The notes: a model not told the origin generated them from the sequence alone. DNA of 64,000 nucleotides from Monilinia fructicola (GCA_008692225.1 VICG01000018.1:124001-188000); one strand, 5' to 3'; numbered from the stretch's first letter, positions 39,601-52,867 are shown. Made by a program: numbers and translations.

Positions 39601-41440
39601 ATAATTATAAATATATAAAATATAATTATACAATCTATTAAAATAATTTATAAAAATTTTCTGAATAAAAATTAATCAACTTTATATTATATATTTTTTG
39701 ATATAAAGGCTATAAAAACCTAAAAGAGATTTTAATATTTAATAAAAATACTATTAAACATTAGTTTTATAAAAATTTTAATTATATATAAAACAATACT
39801 TTGGTAATATAATGCTTCTAGATTAATATATTAAACTTTTTATAATAAATATTTTTAAAATATTAGAATATAATATAGGTTTTTAATATAAATATTAAAT
39901 ACTTATTAAGATATATAAAGATTTTGAAAAAATAAAAAAAAACGATTATTTATAAAAAAAGAAATATTAAAGCTTATTTAGGATTGAAGTTTATATTTAA
40001 TACCTATAATTAGTAAAATAGATCTATTTTTTAAAGATCTTCGCTTAATTATAGAATAGATTTAATCATTTAAATACAAAGTTAAATTATCTTGAAATTA
40101 CTTTGAATAGAAATGTTTATATAAAATAGGATTTTTTTTTAAAATTAAATTTTCTTTAGATTTTGTTTCATAAAATTTTAATTATCCGCTTTATATATAG
40201 AAACTTTGTTTTATATTACTTTAAATTTAAATATAAAAATACTAATCTAAAATGCTTTTATAATATACTTAAATTTTCTTTATATTTAATATATTGTTTA
40301 AAAATGTTTTAATACTTTAGTAAATGATAAATACAATCTTAAATTCCTTTAAGTATATTTTAAAAAGGTTTTAAATATTTAACCTAAATTTTTTTCAAAC
40401 TAATACAATTTATGAACTTTTTGAATTTTATTAGATTTCTTCTTAAGATTTATATTTAATAAAATCCATTTCATTTTCAATAAGTTTTTAATTCTAATAA
40501 TTCTAACTTTATTTTAATATATATCAAAATCATTTAGTTTTGCTTCTTTATATTATAGAATTTTGCTTTAATATATAAAAGTTTTAGATTTAATAATATA
40601 GGTTTTAATATTAAAAATTTAGATTTTAAGTTTAATAACTCTTTAATATATATCTAATCTATATAAATTCAATTTTAATAATACCTCTATAAACCTTAAT
40701 AATATTTCATTAAACTTTAATATTTATTTTATTTTTTATAATAATCTTTAAATCTTTAGCTTTTTTATTTATTAGTTTTTTTTATATTATTTTATAATTC
40801 AATTTATTTTCATTTCACATTTGTTTTAAAGCTTTTGTTTTTAAACTTTAGGTTTTATATTATAATTTGTTAATAATTAAATATCATTAATATTAAATCC
40901 TCATTTTAAAAAAAAAAAAATAATAATAAATCAAATATTGTGTTTTTTATATATAAATTATTTTCTATAGTTACTTTTAATTTAATTCTATAGCTTAATA
41001 TATTCTTATACCCTTAGGAAGGTTTTAAGCAGACCTTTAGCTTATCCGATGGATAAAAATAAGTTCTATTACTACTACTACTAATATAGTATTATATACA
41101 TTCAATTGCGTCATTAAGTATATTACTTTAAAAAATATATAATATTACTTTATAAGATAAAGAATGATATAGGTAATAAACAATAATTCCCTATTAATTT
41201 TTGATAATAAGATATTAAAATCATCATATATATACAAACTCAAAATAGTAGTAGTAATAGTATCGATTTATTTACATTGAATTAAACCTTCTTCAAGGTA
41301 GGAAAATATATAGGTATTAAACCAAGGAATCATAGAACTATATGAAATGAATCTGATATAAAAAATGTAAAATAGACTTTTTGATATTCAAAATAAAATT
41401 TTATATTTTCAATTTTATAATGTTTGAATTCTTATTTATA

Positions 41441-42114
41441 CTTTATGGCTCTTTTAATAATGTTCAAGATTATATTAAGATGTTTTTAATTTCAATTAGA
41501 AAAGATTTGAAATAGCTTGAAATAGTTTAAAATAATTTTTAATAATTCAAAAAAAATTCAAAACCCAATTAAAACCTATTTGAATTAGTATTAATATTAT
41601 TTCAAACAAATCTCAAAATGATATCAAATCAGTATTATTGTGATAATTTATTAACTGTTTTGAAACAATATTTGATATTTTGAAATATATTAAAAACTTC
41701 AATTTAAGGTTTTAAAAATAGATTTCACTCATTTTTTTTAAAAAAAATGAAAAAAGTTATAGGTATTATGATTTTTTTTCTTATTTGAATAGATAATTTT
41801 ATCTATTTGATTACTAAATAACCAATAATAATTTCATAATTCATTCTTAAAATTTTTATATATTATAAATAATTAATCAATAATAATCTTAATACTAGTA
41901 TAATATTAATATAATGGTCAATTATTCAATTATCTTAAGATATTTTTCCAATATCTTCAAATATTGTAAAATATATCAATATATTTTATTGATTTAATTC
42001 ATTTCAATATTAGCTTGAATCAGCTTGATATCATCTTGAAATACTAAAATATTTTAAAATCATTTTAAGAACGTTTAGATATAGTATTAAATATATTTTA
42101 GTTGCGCCACTAAA
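41441..42114 (+). mobile_element. MITE family B
   Basis: A 674-bp copy starting CTTTATGGCTCTTTTAATAA and ending GCGCCACTAAA. A TATAGGTAT micro-insertion lies at about 41759. Confidence 0.88.
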
Positions 42115-43180
42115 TGACTTTTTAAAGTATTTCAAAATATAAATGGATTACTTACTTATATTAATTTGAATATATACTAGTATTCTTTTAAAGTAACAAA
42201 GAGGTTTACTTATAAATAGCTTTAAGATTTTTCAAAATAACCTTGAAACCTTAATTTGTAGTTTTAGTATTTATAAAATGATAGATTTCAAGCATTCCAA
42301 AATCTTCTTTTTTCAACTTTGAATTCCTTTTTTTTTTGTAGTATCTTATAGATACATTAAACTTTTTTATACCTATATATATGTATAATTTTTTAGGGTC
42401 TTTTCCGTATAAGTATTCTATTCTCCCTTTGAATTCTTTTCGAAATCATTAAGTTATTAAAAAGTTTGAATATTTTGGAAACAGTAAAAATTTTGGAAGT
42501 TTGGTTTAAATAATAAGCGAGATTATATTAGAAAATTATTTTCAATTAGAAATTATAAGATTAAGGATCGTTATTATGAAAATTATTAGAAAAAAGCTTT
42601 GATAAAATTATAATTCAGAATATGAAACGATAATATTATAGTTTTACTACCTATATATAGTTCAATTAAATCAATATTAGCTTGATAGATTTATAAAGAT
42701 CTTAAAGCTTTAAATTTGCAAAAAGCATTATATTTTATATTTGAAATCTTTCTTCTAGTAAAAACTTACCTATAATTACTAGATAGTCAAAGTATAAATA
42801 CTACACTCTTTTGTTAATATATTACTAGTATTCTTATTATTCTTTATATAATTTATAAAATGAATACCTAATAACAATTATAATATCTTGAAGATATTGG
42901 TATGGTTTCTATGATTAATTGTGTTTTTTGTATAGCAATTCAATATTGAATAATCCGATTTTTTTATACTAGCAATTATTTAAAAATCAAAAGATTATAT
43001 ATTAAATCCTTACTTTTCTTTTTTTAACAATATATGAACTTTGTGCTTATTGAATTATTGATACTAGTATTAATATAATTCTTTAATATTTGATGACGTT
43101 TATTTTCAATTATGTTATTTATAAGATTAAAATTCCCATCAATCTATCTAATCTTTGTGATTATTTTATATATTTATCTA
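42115..43180. other. A+T-rich stretch, nothing recognised
   Basis: No gene or paired termini seen. Several ACCTATA motifs are present (near 42362, 42651 and 42769). Confidence 0.45.
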
Positions 43181-43908
43181 CTAAGTGGCGCAATTGAATA
43201 TATTTAACACTATATTGAAACGTTCTTAAAATGGTTTTCAGCTGTTTTAGTATTTTAAAATAATATAAAAGTTAATTTGAGCTAATCTTATAATAGCTTA
43301 AATCGATAAAATATATTAATATATTGAAAGATATCTTAAAATAGCTTAAGATAATTTAATAATTGAAGATTATGTTAATACCTTATTAAGATTATATTAA
43401 GATTATCTTAAAATCATAATTTAATTAATTATAATAATATATAAAAAATTTGAAAAATTAGAAATCATTAAATTATCATTGGTTATTTAGCCGAGTGGTT
43501 AGAATGATTTGTTTAAGAAAAAAAAATAATGAGAATAATAATAATTATAATAACAATAATATTTATATCAATGATAATTTTTTCTACCTATTTTTTCAAA
43601 AAAGTGGGGTAAATCCATGTTTAAAACTTTATTTTTCAAGCTATCTCAAAATATCTTAACATTATCTCAAAACGCTTAGTGAGTTATTACGATAATATCG
43701 ATTTAATACTATTTTAGGATTAGCTTAAGATGGTATTAAATATCGATTCAAATAGGTTTTAAGTACGTTTTAAGCTATGATAAACTGTATTAAACTATTT
43801 TAAGTTATTTAAATCATATTAAATCATTTCAAGCTATTTTAAAATGTTCTTAATTTAGATTAAGAATATTTTGATATAATATCAGACAATATTGAAAAAA
43901 CCATAAAG
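43181..43908 (-). mobile_element. MITE family B with well-preserved tRNA-like box
   Basis: A 728-bp copy reading CTAAGTGGCGCAATTGAATA to CCATAAAG. It holds the cleanest TTAGCCGAGTGGTTAGAAT box (43488-43506), and AAGTGGGGTAAATCCA at about 43603. Confidence 0.9.
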
Positions 43909-43924
43909 TATTATATTACTATAT

Positions 43925-44068
43925 TGATTTAATATAATTTAAAATAGTTTGAGATAGTTTAAAAGTAGTTAAAACTGAGCTGAATCGATATCAAGATCAT
44001 TTTAGGCTTATTTTAAAATAATATGAAATCCAAATTATTATAATAGCTCCTTAATCCTTTTCAAATAG
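43925..44068 (+). mobile_element. MITE family B, short fragment
   Basis: Follows the CTTTATGGC-side interior of B (AAAACTGAGCTGAATCGATA to CTCCTTAATCCTTTTCAAATA) but lacks both termini. The next B starts directly after it. Confidence 0.55.
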
Positions 44069-44419
44069 TACTTTATGGCTTTTTTTAATAATGTTTAAGA
44101 TGATATTGAATATACTTAATTTAAATTAAGAACGTTTCAAAATAGCTTAAAATTAATCAATATAATTTAAAATAGCTCAAAATAACTTAAAATAGCTTAA
44201 AATAGCTTAAAATAGCTTGAAACGTAATTAAAACCCATTTGAATCGATATTAATACTATTTTAAGCTAATCTTAAAATGGTATTAAATCAGTATTATCGC
44301 AATAACTTACTAATCATTTTAAAACAATGTTAAGATATTTTGAGATATCTCAAAAAAAAATTAAATTTAAGGTTTTAAAAATGGATTTTCCTCACTTTTT
44401 TTTAAAAAAAAAAGAATAA

Positions 44420-44466
44420 AATTATTATTAATATTATTATTATTATCATTATTATTATTATTATTA

Positions 44467-44500
<34 letters not shown>

Positions 44501-44525
44501 GTTATGATTATTATGATTATTATTA

Positions 44526-44593
<68 letters not shown>

Positions 44594-44668
44594 GATCATT
44601 ATTATTATGATTATTATTATTATATTATGATTATTATTATTATTATTATAATCATTATTATTATTATG

Positions 44669-44727
<59 letters not shown>

Positions 44728-44776
44728 CATTATTATGATTATGATTATGATTATTATTATTATTATTATTATTATA
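44420..44776. repeat. Imperfect (TTA)n microsatellite inside B
   Basis: About 350 bp of TTA repeats with scattered TCA and TGA variants. It accounts for the homopolymeric Ile, Tyr and Asn frames on both strands. Confidence 0.95.
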
Positions 44777-44903
44777 TACCTATATATGTTCTTCTTCCTT
44801 AAACAAATCATTTTCAATCTTTCGATTAATATATAACTAATAATTATTTGATAATTACTCTTTTTTGAAATTTCCATATATTATAATAATTAATCAAATT
44901 ATA

Positions 44904-45570
44904 CTTCATAACGCAGCTGAATATATTTAATATTATATTTGATCATTCTTCAAATGGTTTTAAGGTATTTTAGTATCTTAAGTTAATATTAAGCTAATTC
45001 AAGCTAATTTTGAAATACATTAATATATTCTAAAATCCTTTAAGATATTTTAAAATAATTCAAGATAATTTGATAATTAAACATTATATGAAACTATATT
45101 AAGATTATTTCAAAATTATATTAAGATTATTATTTGATTTATTGTTATAATATATAAAAATTAAGAAACAAATTATCAAGTTATTATTGGTTATTTAGCT
45201 GAATAATCAAAATAATCTATTCAAAACAAAAGATTGAAAGAAAATAAACAATAACTTTTTTTATTTTTTTTGAAAAACAATGAGTAAAATCCATTTTTGA
45301 AACCTTAAATTTAATTTTTTTTTTCAAATATCTCAAAATATTTTATATTATCTTAAAACAATTAATAAGTTACTATAATAATATTGATTTGATACCATTT
45401 GAAGATTAGCTTAAAATAGTATTAATATTAATTTGAATAGGTTTTAACTATATTTTCAATTATTTTAAGCTATTTAAACTATTTTAAACTATTTTAAGTC
45501 TTTCTTAATTCAAATTATAAGGTAAGAATATTTTAATATAATTTTAAACATTATTAAAAAAGCCATAAAA
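44904..45570 (-). mobile_element. MITE family B nested in B
   Basis: A reverse copy from CTTCATAACGCAGCTGAATA to GCCATAAAA, inserted in the B at 44071-45815 between ATTAATCAAATTA and TAGTTTCAATATACC. Confidence 0.78.
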
Positions 45571-46015
45571 TAGTTTCAATATACCTAACAGTAGAGTTAT
45601 TTTAATACTATTTCAATATACTTTTCAATCATTAAATTATCTTAATCATTTTGAGATACTAGTATATTTAAAATATTTTATCGATTTAATCTATATTAAG
45701 ATTAACTTGAATCAATTTGAATCAAAGTTAAATTAACTTAATATTTTTTTTAAATACTAAAGTATTTCAAAACTATTTTCAAACCGGTTTGATATAGTAT
45801 CAAATATATTTAGTTATAAATCTTTTTTTGTTATAATATTTGATTTAGTCAATAATCTATATAATAATGTTAAATCGATATAAATAGCAACTTGAAATAG
45901 AATCTGTTTTTTAGATTCTAGAATATCGTTAATAATCCTTTTTATTATAACTTGAATCTTTATATTAGAACTTAATATTAGTTTATATAACTTCAAAATT
46001 CGTATGCTTTTTGTA

Positions 46016-47346
46016 AGAGTTGTGGCCACAGCTTATCGCACACACTCGCGTTTTCGACCATTTTATTTCGAAATTTAATTATAAATTAATATATCAATAT
46101 TTTTTTTTATAAAATTGAAGTTATATATTAATAAATAATAGTTAATTTTTTTACTTTAATTATATCCTTCAATTTGTAGATTAATTTTTCAATATATAGC
46201 TTGAAATCTAAAGAATTTATTTTTTTTTCTACAATGCTTTCAATTTATGCTTTAATTCTTTAATGAAAATAAGTATAAATAACAATTTTTTAAATTCCTT
46301 TTTCATTTAGTATTATATTTTCTTAATAAGATTAAGATTTAAAGAAAAAGGAAGCTAATTGAAGCTTTATATAAAATGCTCTAATTAAGCTGTATAGATA
46401 TACCCTAAATGCACTTTTACTCCATCTTTTATAAAAATATATTCAAATTCTAATTCATTAAATAATAGAAATATTACTAAAATAAAGATTTAATTATAAT
46501 ATACCTTCAAAGTGATACTTTTACTATCCTTATCTTTCTTCAAAAATATTAATAAAGATTTATAATTTCAACCGATTATTTTTTATATTATAATTAATAC
46601 CTTTTCTAACCTATATATTGATTTAATATAATTAAAATACTTCTTTTCTTTAACTTATTTAATAATCCAAATTCTATTACTTTTTTTTAATTCAAAAATG
46701 CTTTTGTTTAATTATATAATCTTTCTCCAATCCCCTTCTTTTCCTAAGCAAAAGCTATATCGCTAATCCTCTACTAACAATAAAAATATACAAAATCCAA
46801 CCTCTTTTTTATTTACATTTTTAAAATAAAAAGTTTAGAATATCCTATATATCGTTTAAAACCATATCAATATAATTCTCGTTAAATTATATATAATAAA
46901 GCTTCAAAATTAAAAAACGTTTTTGATTTACTTATAAATCATTTTCCTTTTAATCTAATCCTTTATTATACCTTTTATAATTCAACAAATCTTTTTGATT
47001 AATATTAAAGAACATTAATAAACCTTCCCTTTATATGTTTTTTGCTTTAATCCAAACTTAAAAATACTCCTAATTATCGAGTATTTAATACCAATATTTT
47101 TTTCAAATCTATAACCAAGATTTTCCATAATTACATACTTAAAATACTCTAAAATAATAAAAAGTACTCCAATTTTATTTATATTCATATTAATTATTTT
47201 AATCCTCAAAAAAAGACTACCATTTTGAATTTAAAGAAAAAATATTGAAGAATAAATTTATAATAGAATTTCGAAATATATATGTTGAAAAATGGATGAC
47301 TAGCGAATCTCGCTTAAGGTATGCGATAAGCTATGGCCACAACTCT
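46016..47346 (-). mobile_element. Mariner-like element F, copy 1
   Basis: A 1331-bp element with TA on each side (46014-46015 and 47347-47348). The inverted tips of about 28 bp start AGAGTTGTGGCCACAGCTTA. A decayed transposase is read on the minus strand. A sister copy in opposite orientation lies at 57421-58749. Confidence 0.88.
46310..47209 (-). pseudogene. Tc1/mariner transposase relic (F copy 1)
   Basis: From high to low coordinates the frame shows an N-terminal helix-turn-helix-like part with YSIIRSIFKFGLKQKTYKGK; then DWRKII*LNKSIFEL, where the family has a WSDE motif (first Asp now Asn, 46706-46708); then YIFIKDGVKVHLGY with the second Asp kept (46424-46426); and FN*LPFSLNLNLIKK, where the family has SSPDLNPIE (third Asp now Asn, 46337-46339). 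Changes are G-to-A and C-to-T. Only 28 residues separate the second and third catalytic positions. Stop codons make it non-functional. Confidence 0.82.
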
Positions 47347-47348
47347 TA

Positions 47349-47999
47349 ATTCTCTTATATTTAATAATAAAATATACAATATATTCAATCTAAAAAAATC
47401 AAAATTACTAGTAATAAATGATATATTTACAAATATAGTTACTTTGATTACATAATTAATTCATATTGAAAGAAATAAAGTTAAAAATCCTTAATAAATT
47501 ATTCATTTACTATTTGAGAATTCTTTTTAATCTCTTTATATCATTATTTTTTGAATTAATCATTTAAATAATGGTAGAAAAATAAAATAATGTTTTCAAA
47601 TAGCGAATAATTGTAATATATCCTTTTAATGTTTTAAGTAGTAGATGAATTCTTTTATATACCTATAATATTCTCTTATTTCTTTCTTTTAGTTCTTAAA
47701 ATATCTGTATTTTTCATTTGAAATTATATATATATATATATATATTATTATATTGCTTTTCTTATTAAAATTTAATATTATTTCTTTAAAATATTCTAAA
47801 TCCCTTGTTAAATTCGAATAATATATTTTCTTAATATCCTTCATAATCTTTGACTATAAAATATACTTTTTTAACATCGCTTTTTTTTCAAAAATATAAA
47901 TTTCTTATCTAAAATTATAAATGTCTTATCAATTTTCAATTGAATTATTCTAAATCTTTTTACATCAATATTTATATTAATTACTTTATATTGAGTTTA
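47349..47999. other. A+T-rich stretch, nothing recognised
   Basis: No gene. A short (TA)n run lies near 47730. Confidence 0.45.
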
Positions 48000-48830
48000 C
48001 TTTTATATTTATCGTAATATATAACAAATCATTAATTTGTTATTTTGAAAAACATTATAAAATGATTGAACTATATATAAAACAAAATCTTCTTTATTCT
48101 ATTTCTTTTAATATTTCAATATAAAATACCTATATTCTATCAAATTTTATAAATAAATCAAGTATATACGTAAAAATATTTTTTAACTATATAAATACCC
48201 TTTGAAATGCTATTTTCAATATATATAATTATAAATACTACAACAATATATTAATTAGTATATTAAATAACAAATCAATGAATTAAAAAGTATACTTTAT
48301 TATTATTCTTATATACTTTAATCACAAATCAGAATATTGAATATATTTTATTTATACCTTTATTCTCTATTTAATTAATAATTTTTAATTTTGAAAATCC
48401 TGATTTTTAATAGAATATTTAATTTAAGTATAATATATAAATATCTTATTCTCTATTGATTTATTAAGTTTCTTATATCTTAATTTAATATATACTAATA
48501 ATAAATCGCTATCATTAATGAAAATTTAAATAAATTTATCGAAAGAAGTATATTCTTTGATATTATTAGGAAATGTCAAAATCTAAAATAAATCTTAAAT
48601 TATTATTATTTTGTTCTTTAAATTGCTTTTAATCTTTTAATATTATTATTAAAATAAATTGATTTATCAACAATATTGCAAAATATAGTATTCTTTAAAA
48701 CATAGCCTGTTGTTTTCCTATATAATCGTGTTCTTTTTCTTTTTGAATACTAAGTATAATATAAAATAGTTTTGTCGGAATTAATCAAAAATCTATTCAT
48801 CTATTTATTCATTCGATAGTATAAATCTTC

Positions 48831-51658
48831 TTTTCATTTTAAGTAATATATTCATTTTCTTGATTTTATTTCATTTCTTTGTTATACTAAAATATTAAAA
48901 TCAATAAATAGTTTATAAATTGTTAAAGTAGATACTAGTAGTTTATTTTTTATATATAAAATGTATTCACTATTTAACCTTTAGCATTAATATTATAAAT
49001 CTTAATCATAGCCTTTTTAATGATATTAGCTCGATTTACAATAATCACTATAAGTGTATTAATAATGATTATATAAGGGTATACTTTATATATTAGAAAA
49101 GTTAATATAATATTATTTAATTTAATAGTATTATTAATAGCTCTTATGATTATTTATAAAATTATTTGTTTAAATAAATCGAATTTTGATAATACTTTAT
49201 TAATAATATTATATATTGATTTTAATAGTGTATTATAACATTTTATTAATTTAATTAAGTTATAAACTTTGATTAATATATATTTTATTTTAATGAATTT
49301 GATGTCATATTCTAAATAAACTCTTTATTATTAAAACTTTTATTTATATCTGATATAATATAATCTAGAAGTTTGAAATATATATTAATTTTACCTATAA
49401 TATTTTTAAAGTATATCCTACGTATATTTTACTATTATATTTGTTAACTACTTTATAGCTCTTTTGATAATGTTTAATATCACATTGGGATATTCTTAAT
49501 TCAAATAAAGAAAGATTGAAAATAGCTTAAAATAGCTTAAAACGTGATTAAAACATATTTGAATCAGTATTAATACTATTTTAGGCTAATCTTCAAATGG
49601 TATTAAATCAGGATCATCGCAATAATTCATTAAGTGTTTTAAGAGAGTATAAAGATATTTTGATATATTTTAAGATATCTTGAAATATATTTCAAAAAAA
49701 TTGAGATTAGGATTTTAATAATGGATTTGTTTTATTTTTTTTAAATAAAAAATCATTATCATTATTTTTATCAATTTTTTCTTTTTTTTTTTCTTAAATA
49801 GATTATTTCAATTATTTGACTAAATAACTAATAATAATTTAATAATTAATTTTTTAAACTTTTATATATTATATATAATCAGCTGAAATATAATTTAATA
49901 CATTATTAAAATAATCTTAATATAGTATTCAGACAATCTCAATACAGTATTAACATAATTTTAAAATAATTTTAATATAGTTTTCATATAATATTTCATC
50001 ATTAAATCATCTTAAGCTATTTTAAGATATCTCAAAATATTTTTATCGATTCAATCTATTTTAAGATTAGCTCAAATTAGCTTAATATTATCTTAGATTA
50101 CTCACATATCTCAAAACCATTTTAAGAGCGTTCAAATATAGTGTTAAATCCATTCAGTTGCGCTACTAAGTATTGAATTATTTAATATTTTATAGCTTTA
50201 TTAATAATATCAGAAATAGATCAATTTATAATATACATAACATCAATAAAAATAGTATAGTTGAATTTTACATTATCCTATAATAAAAGTTTAAAACATC
50301 TAGAAGACTTTCTATAGAATTGATATTATTTATAATATTTTATAAAATGTTTAATTATATTATAATTTCAACTATATTTAATATATTGTGATACTTTATA
50401 GAATTTACACGTTAATATAGATTTGAAATATTAATATAATTAACAAAAATCTATATTTAACAAAAAATATTTATTATGTTAAATCAAATCCTAAATATAG
50501 CTATCTGGATTAATATTTTAAAATCAAAACAAATGTTTACTAGGTATCTTGGTAGTCAAGTAAGAATTTTTTATTTAAAATTGAATGGATATTGATTCAC
50601 TTATGAAACATAATCTTAAATTAATTTATATTCATTAAAGATAATAGAAATAGTATATCTATTTGTAAACTGTAAATTTCTATTTTTTTTGAAAAGTAAA
50701 TAAAGATTAATAGATTTAATCAAAGTAACTTCTTAATCTTATTTAAATATTGTATTTAAAGCTTTTACTTTGAATATATCACTTAAAGTGTGTAATATTT
50801 TCTATTATACTTCAAGTTAATTTTTTCTAATAATAAATTTGTAAATTACTTTTGTATTAATACCTATAAATCCTAAAGAATTCTATATTTAAATTCTTTT
50901 TCCAAATATAATAACTTTTTCTAAATTGATAGTTTTCTTTTAGAATAATATACTATAGTGCTTGAATAATCAATAATTCATCAATTATTTTACTATTAAT
51001 TAATTTAAAATTAATAATAGAAAATCATTTTTTTAATAAATTATAATCCAGAAAGGAAACAGTAAGTTTTCAAAGCCTTATTTTTTTCCCTTCTATTTTG
51101 AAAAAAAAAACTTCTCTAAATTTAATGAAATATTAAATATATACTAATATTATTAAAAACCTTTTTGATTTTTCTTATTACTTAATTAATTTTCTTTATA
51201 GCTTCTCTCTATATTATTTATTTTAACTTCTTTATTATTATTATTATTATTATTGTCTGAACTTATATTATAATATATTAATATAACCTTAATTATATTC
51301 TTAATTAGTCTTTTAATATCTTTTAAAAAAAGTTTAATATATTATTATTTCGCTTATTTAAAAGCTTTTCAATCTATTATTTAATTTATAGTATAATATT
51401 CTTTTATTATACTCAATTTTATAGTCCGTACTATATTTTTATATTTATTGAAAATATAGTATTAATACCTTTATTATTTTAAAGCTTTTAGAATTATAAC
51501 GTCCCAAATTAATAATAAACTATTTATATTTGATACAAGGTAAAAAACAAGATGAAAAAAAAAGATATTTCTAAAATGATTATAAGCTATATATATATGA
51601 TATTCTATATATTGTTTTTATTTATATTTAGTATATTTCAAAAAATACTTTCCAATAA
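48831..51658. other. Unidentified 2.8-kb insertion in repeat G
   Basis: Absent from G copy 1 and therefore inserted here, or deleted there. It contains a B MITE (49451-50170); the remaining roughly 2.1 kb is decayed A+T-rich DNA. I found no paired termini or readable domain. Confidence 0.5.
49451..50170 (+). mobile_element. MITE family B
   Basis: A 720-bp copy starting CTTTATAGCTCTTTTGATAA and ending TTGCGCTACTAAG followed by TA. Confidence 0.9.
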
Positions 51659-52332
51659 TAATCCTATTTATTGTATTTAATACTAATGTAGCTATATATT
51701 AATTTTTATATTAATCTAATTTATCTTTATTATATAATCTGTTATATATATTTCAATTTATAGTTATTCAAAAAATAATTAAATCAAGCTTTCAAATTGG
51801 GTTTAAAGTAATTGAAGTAATTATTTTGAAAAATGTACAATGATAATATAAAATATAAAGTAATAGTAAAGTGAAATATGAAATGGAATATAAAATAAAG
51901 TAAAAATATAAATATAAGTATAAAAAAGGGTCTTATACAATATAACGAATATATATTAAAATATAAATTTGATTCTGTTTGATTTAATCATATCAATTTT
52001 TAATGGAGAATTCTATCAAATAGAATTATAATTTAAAATATCATCATTAGTACTATAAAAATTAATCAAGAAATCTATTTGATAATTTTTTTCAGAATAT
52101 AGGTATTTACTAATTTTAAAGGGACATTTTTCACTACCTGCTGTCAATTTGTAGATTGAAAGTTGAATTTATAATATTATGAATTAGGGTTAGGATAAAC
52201 TTAAGTACTTGATTCTTTTGTAAACAAATTATTGTTATTATTCTTTATATAATCGATGAAATAAAGAATGATTTTATAAACATCCTTAAAGTGCTAATAC
52301 ATTTCATACAACAATATTCTATGATCCATTTT

Positions 52333-52334
<2 letters not shown>

Positions 52335-52387
<53 letters not shown>
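52335..52387. repeat. Poly-T tract of 53 bases
   Basis: A pure T run inserted between TTTTCC and CCGAC. In G copy 1 the site reads GATCCATTTTCCGAC without the tract. TTTTCC stands on both sides of the added sequence. Confidence 0.95.
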
Positions 52388-52867
52388 CCGACATTTCCCG
52401 TTCTTGTATAAGATTATAAAACGCTTAGATATATATACTTATAAATATTCTTTATCTTGATAAAAGCTTCATATATTGGTTTTAGAGAAATTAGATACCT
52501 ATATTTATATTTTAACAAAATTATTAAAATAACTTTTATATACAACTTGATTTTTACTTACAAAATTAAATAGTTGGATCTTTTACTTTCTCCAAAATTA
52601 ATATAGGACTTTAGAGATAAAAAGTTAAATCACTTATTTTACTTTTCGCTACACCCTTCCTCTCTTCACCCATTTAACCATCATTTTATATCAAAAATGA
52701 TTATTGAAATTTATTAATAACTCTACAAATAAGAAATACCTAGTATCTATTAGTGTCTTTTAGATTTTCTTTTTTTTGTAGCTTCTTTGAATAATCATTA
52801 ATATATTTTGAAAATCTTTAAATTTTTAGGATATTTTTATTGTAGGTAAGGATATACCTATAATATA

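Larger units (their letters stand above)
30423..41085 (+). mobile_element. Tad1-like LINE retrotransposon with internal duplication
   Basis: A non-LTR retrotransposon in plus orientation. Support: a 10-bp target duplication ATAGTATTAT on both sides; a 3' end reading AAGTTCTATT followed by ACTACTACTACTAAT, typical of fungal LINEs; and a reverse transcriptase relic. It comprises a 5' part (30423-31791), a first copy of a shared segment (31792-35965, containing a B MITE), a piece of A MITE (35966-36101), a second copy of the segment (36102-39600) and a 3' part (39601-41085). Removing the later insertions and one copy leaves about 6.3 kb, a normal size for this clade. No intact frame survives. 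Confidence 0.8.
29731..41118 (+). mobile_element. MITE family B split by the LINE
   Basis: B starts CTTTATGGCTTTTTTAATAA at 29731, runs to 30422, and resumes at 41096 with ATACATTCAATTGCGTCATT, ending at 41118. The two parts sum to about 715 bp. The LINE lies between two copies of ATAGTATTAT (30413-30422 and 41086-41095). Two micro-insertions (TAGGTA and CCTATA) lie at 30175-30192. Confidence 0.83.
44071..45815 (+). mobile_element. MITE family B with long TTA tract and nested B
   Basis: B starts CTTTATGGCTTTTTTTAATA, carries a TTA tract of about 350 bp, is interrupted by a reverse B (44904-45570) and resumes to about 45815. Without the tract and the insert it is of normal size. Next to the 5' end a 10-bp unit AAAATAGCTT is tandemly repeated (44175-44220). 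Confidence 0.8.
48000..52420. repeat. Dispersed repeat G, copy 2, interrupted
   Basis: Matches copy 1 (7080-9676) over 48000-48830 and again from about 51658 to 52420, with the same order and orientation. About 2.8 kb (48831-51658) is extra relative to copy 1. A poly-T tract splits the shared GATCCATTTTCC..CGAC segment. Confidence 0.65.

Noticed and set aside
43488..43620. A functional tRNA gene
   Set aside because: The A-box/D-arm is good, but no anticodon arm, proper acceptor stem or canonical T-loop can be drawn; it is reported only as a tRNA-like module.
45814..46029. 71-codon minus-strand frame starting inside the F tip
   Set aside because: It begins in the mariner inverted repeat and leaves the element into A+T-rich DNA; no domain is recognised and the composition is random-like.
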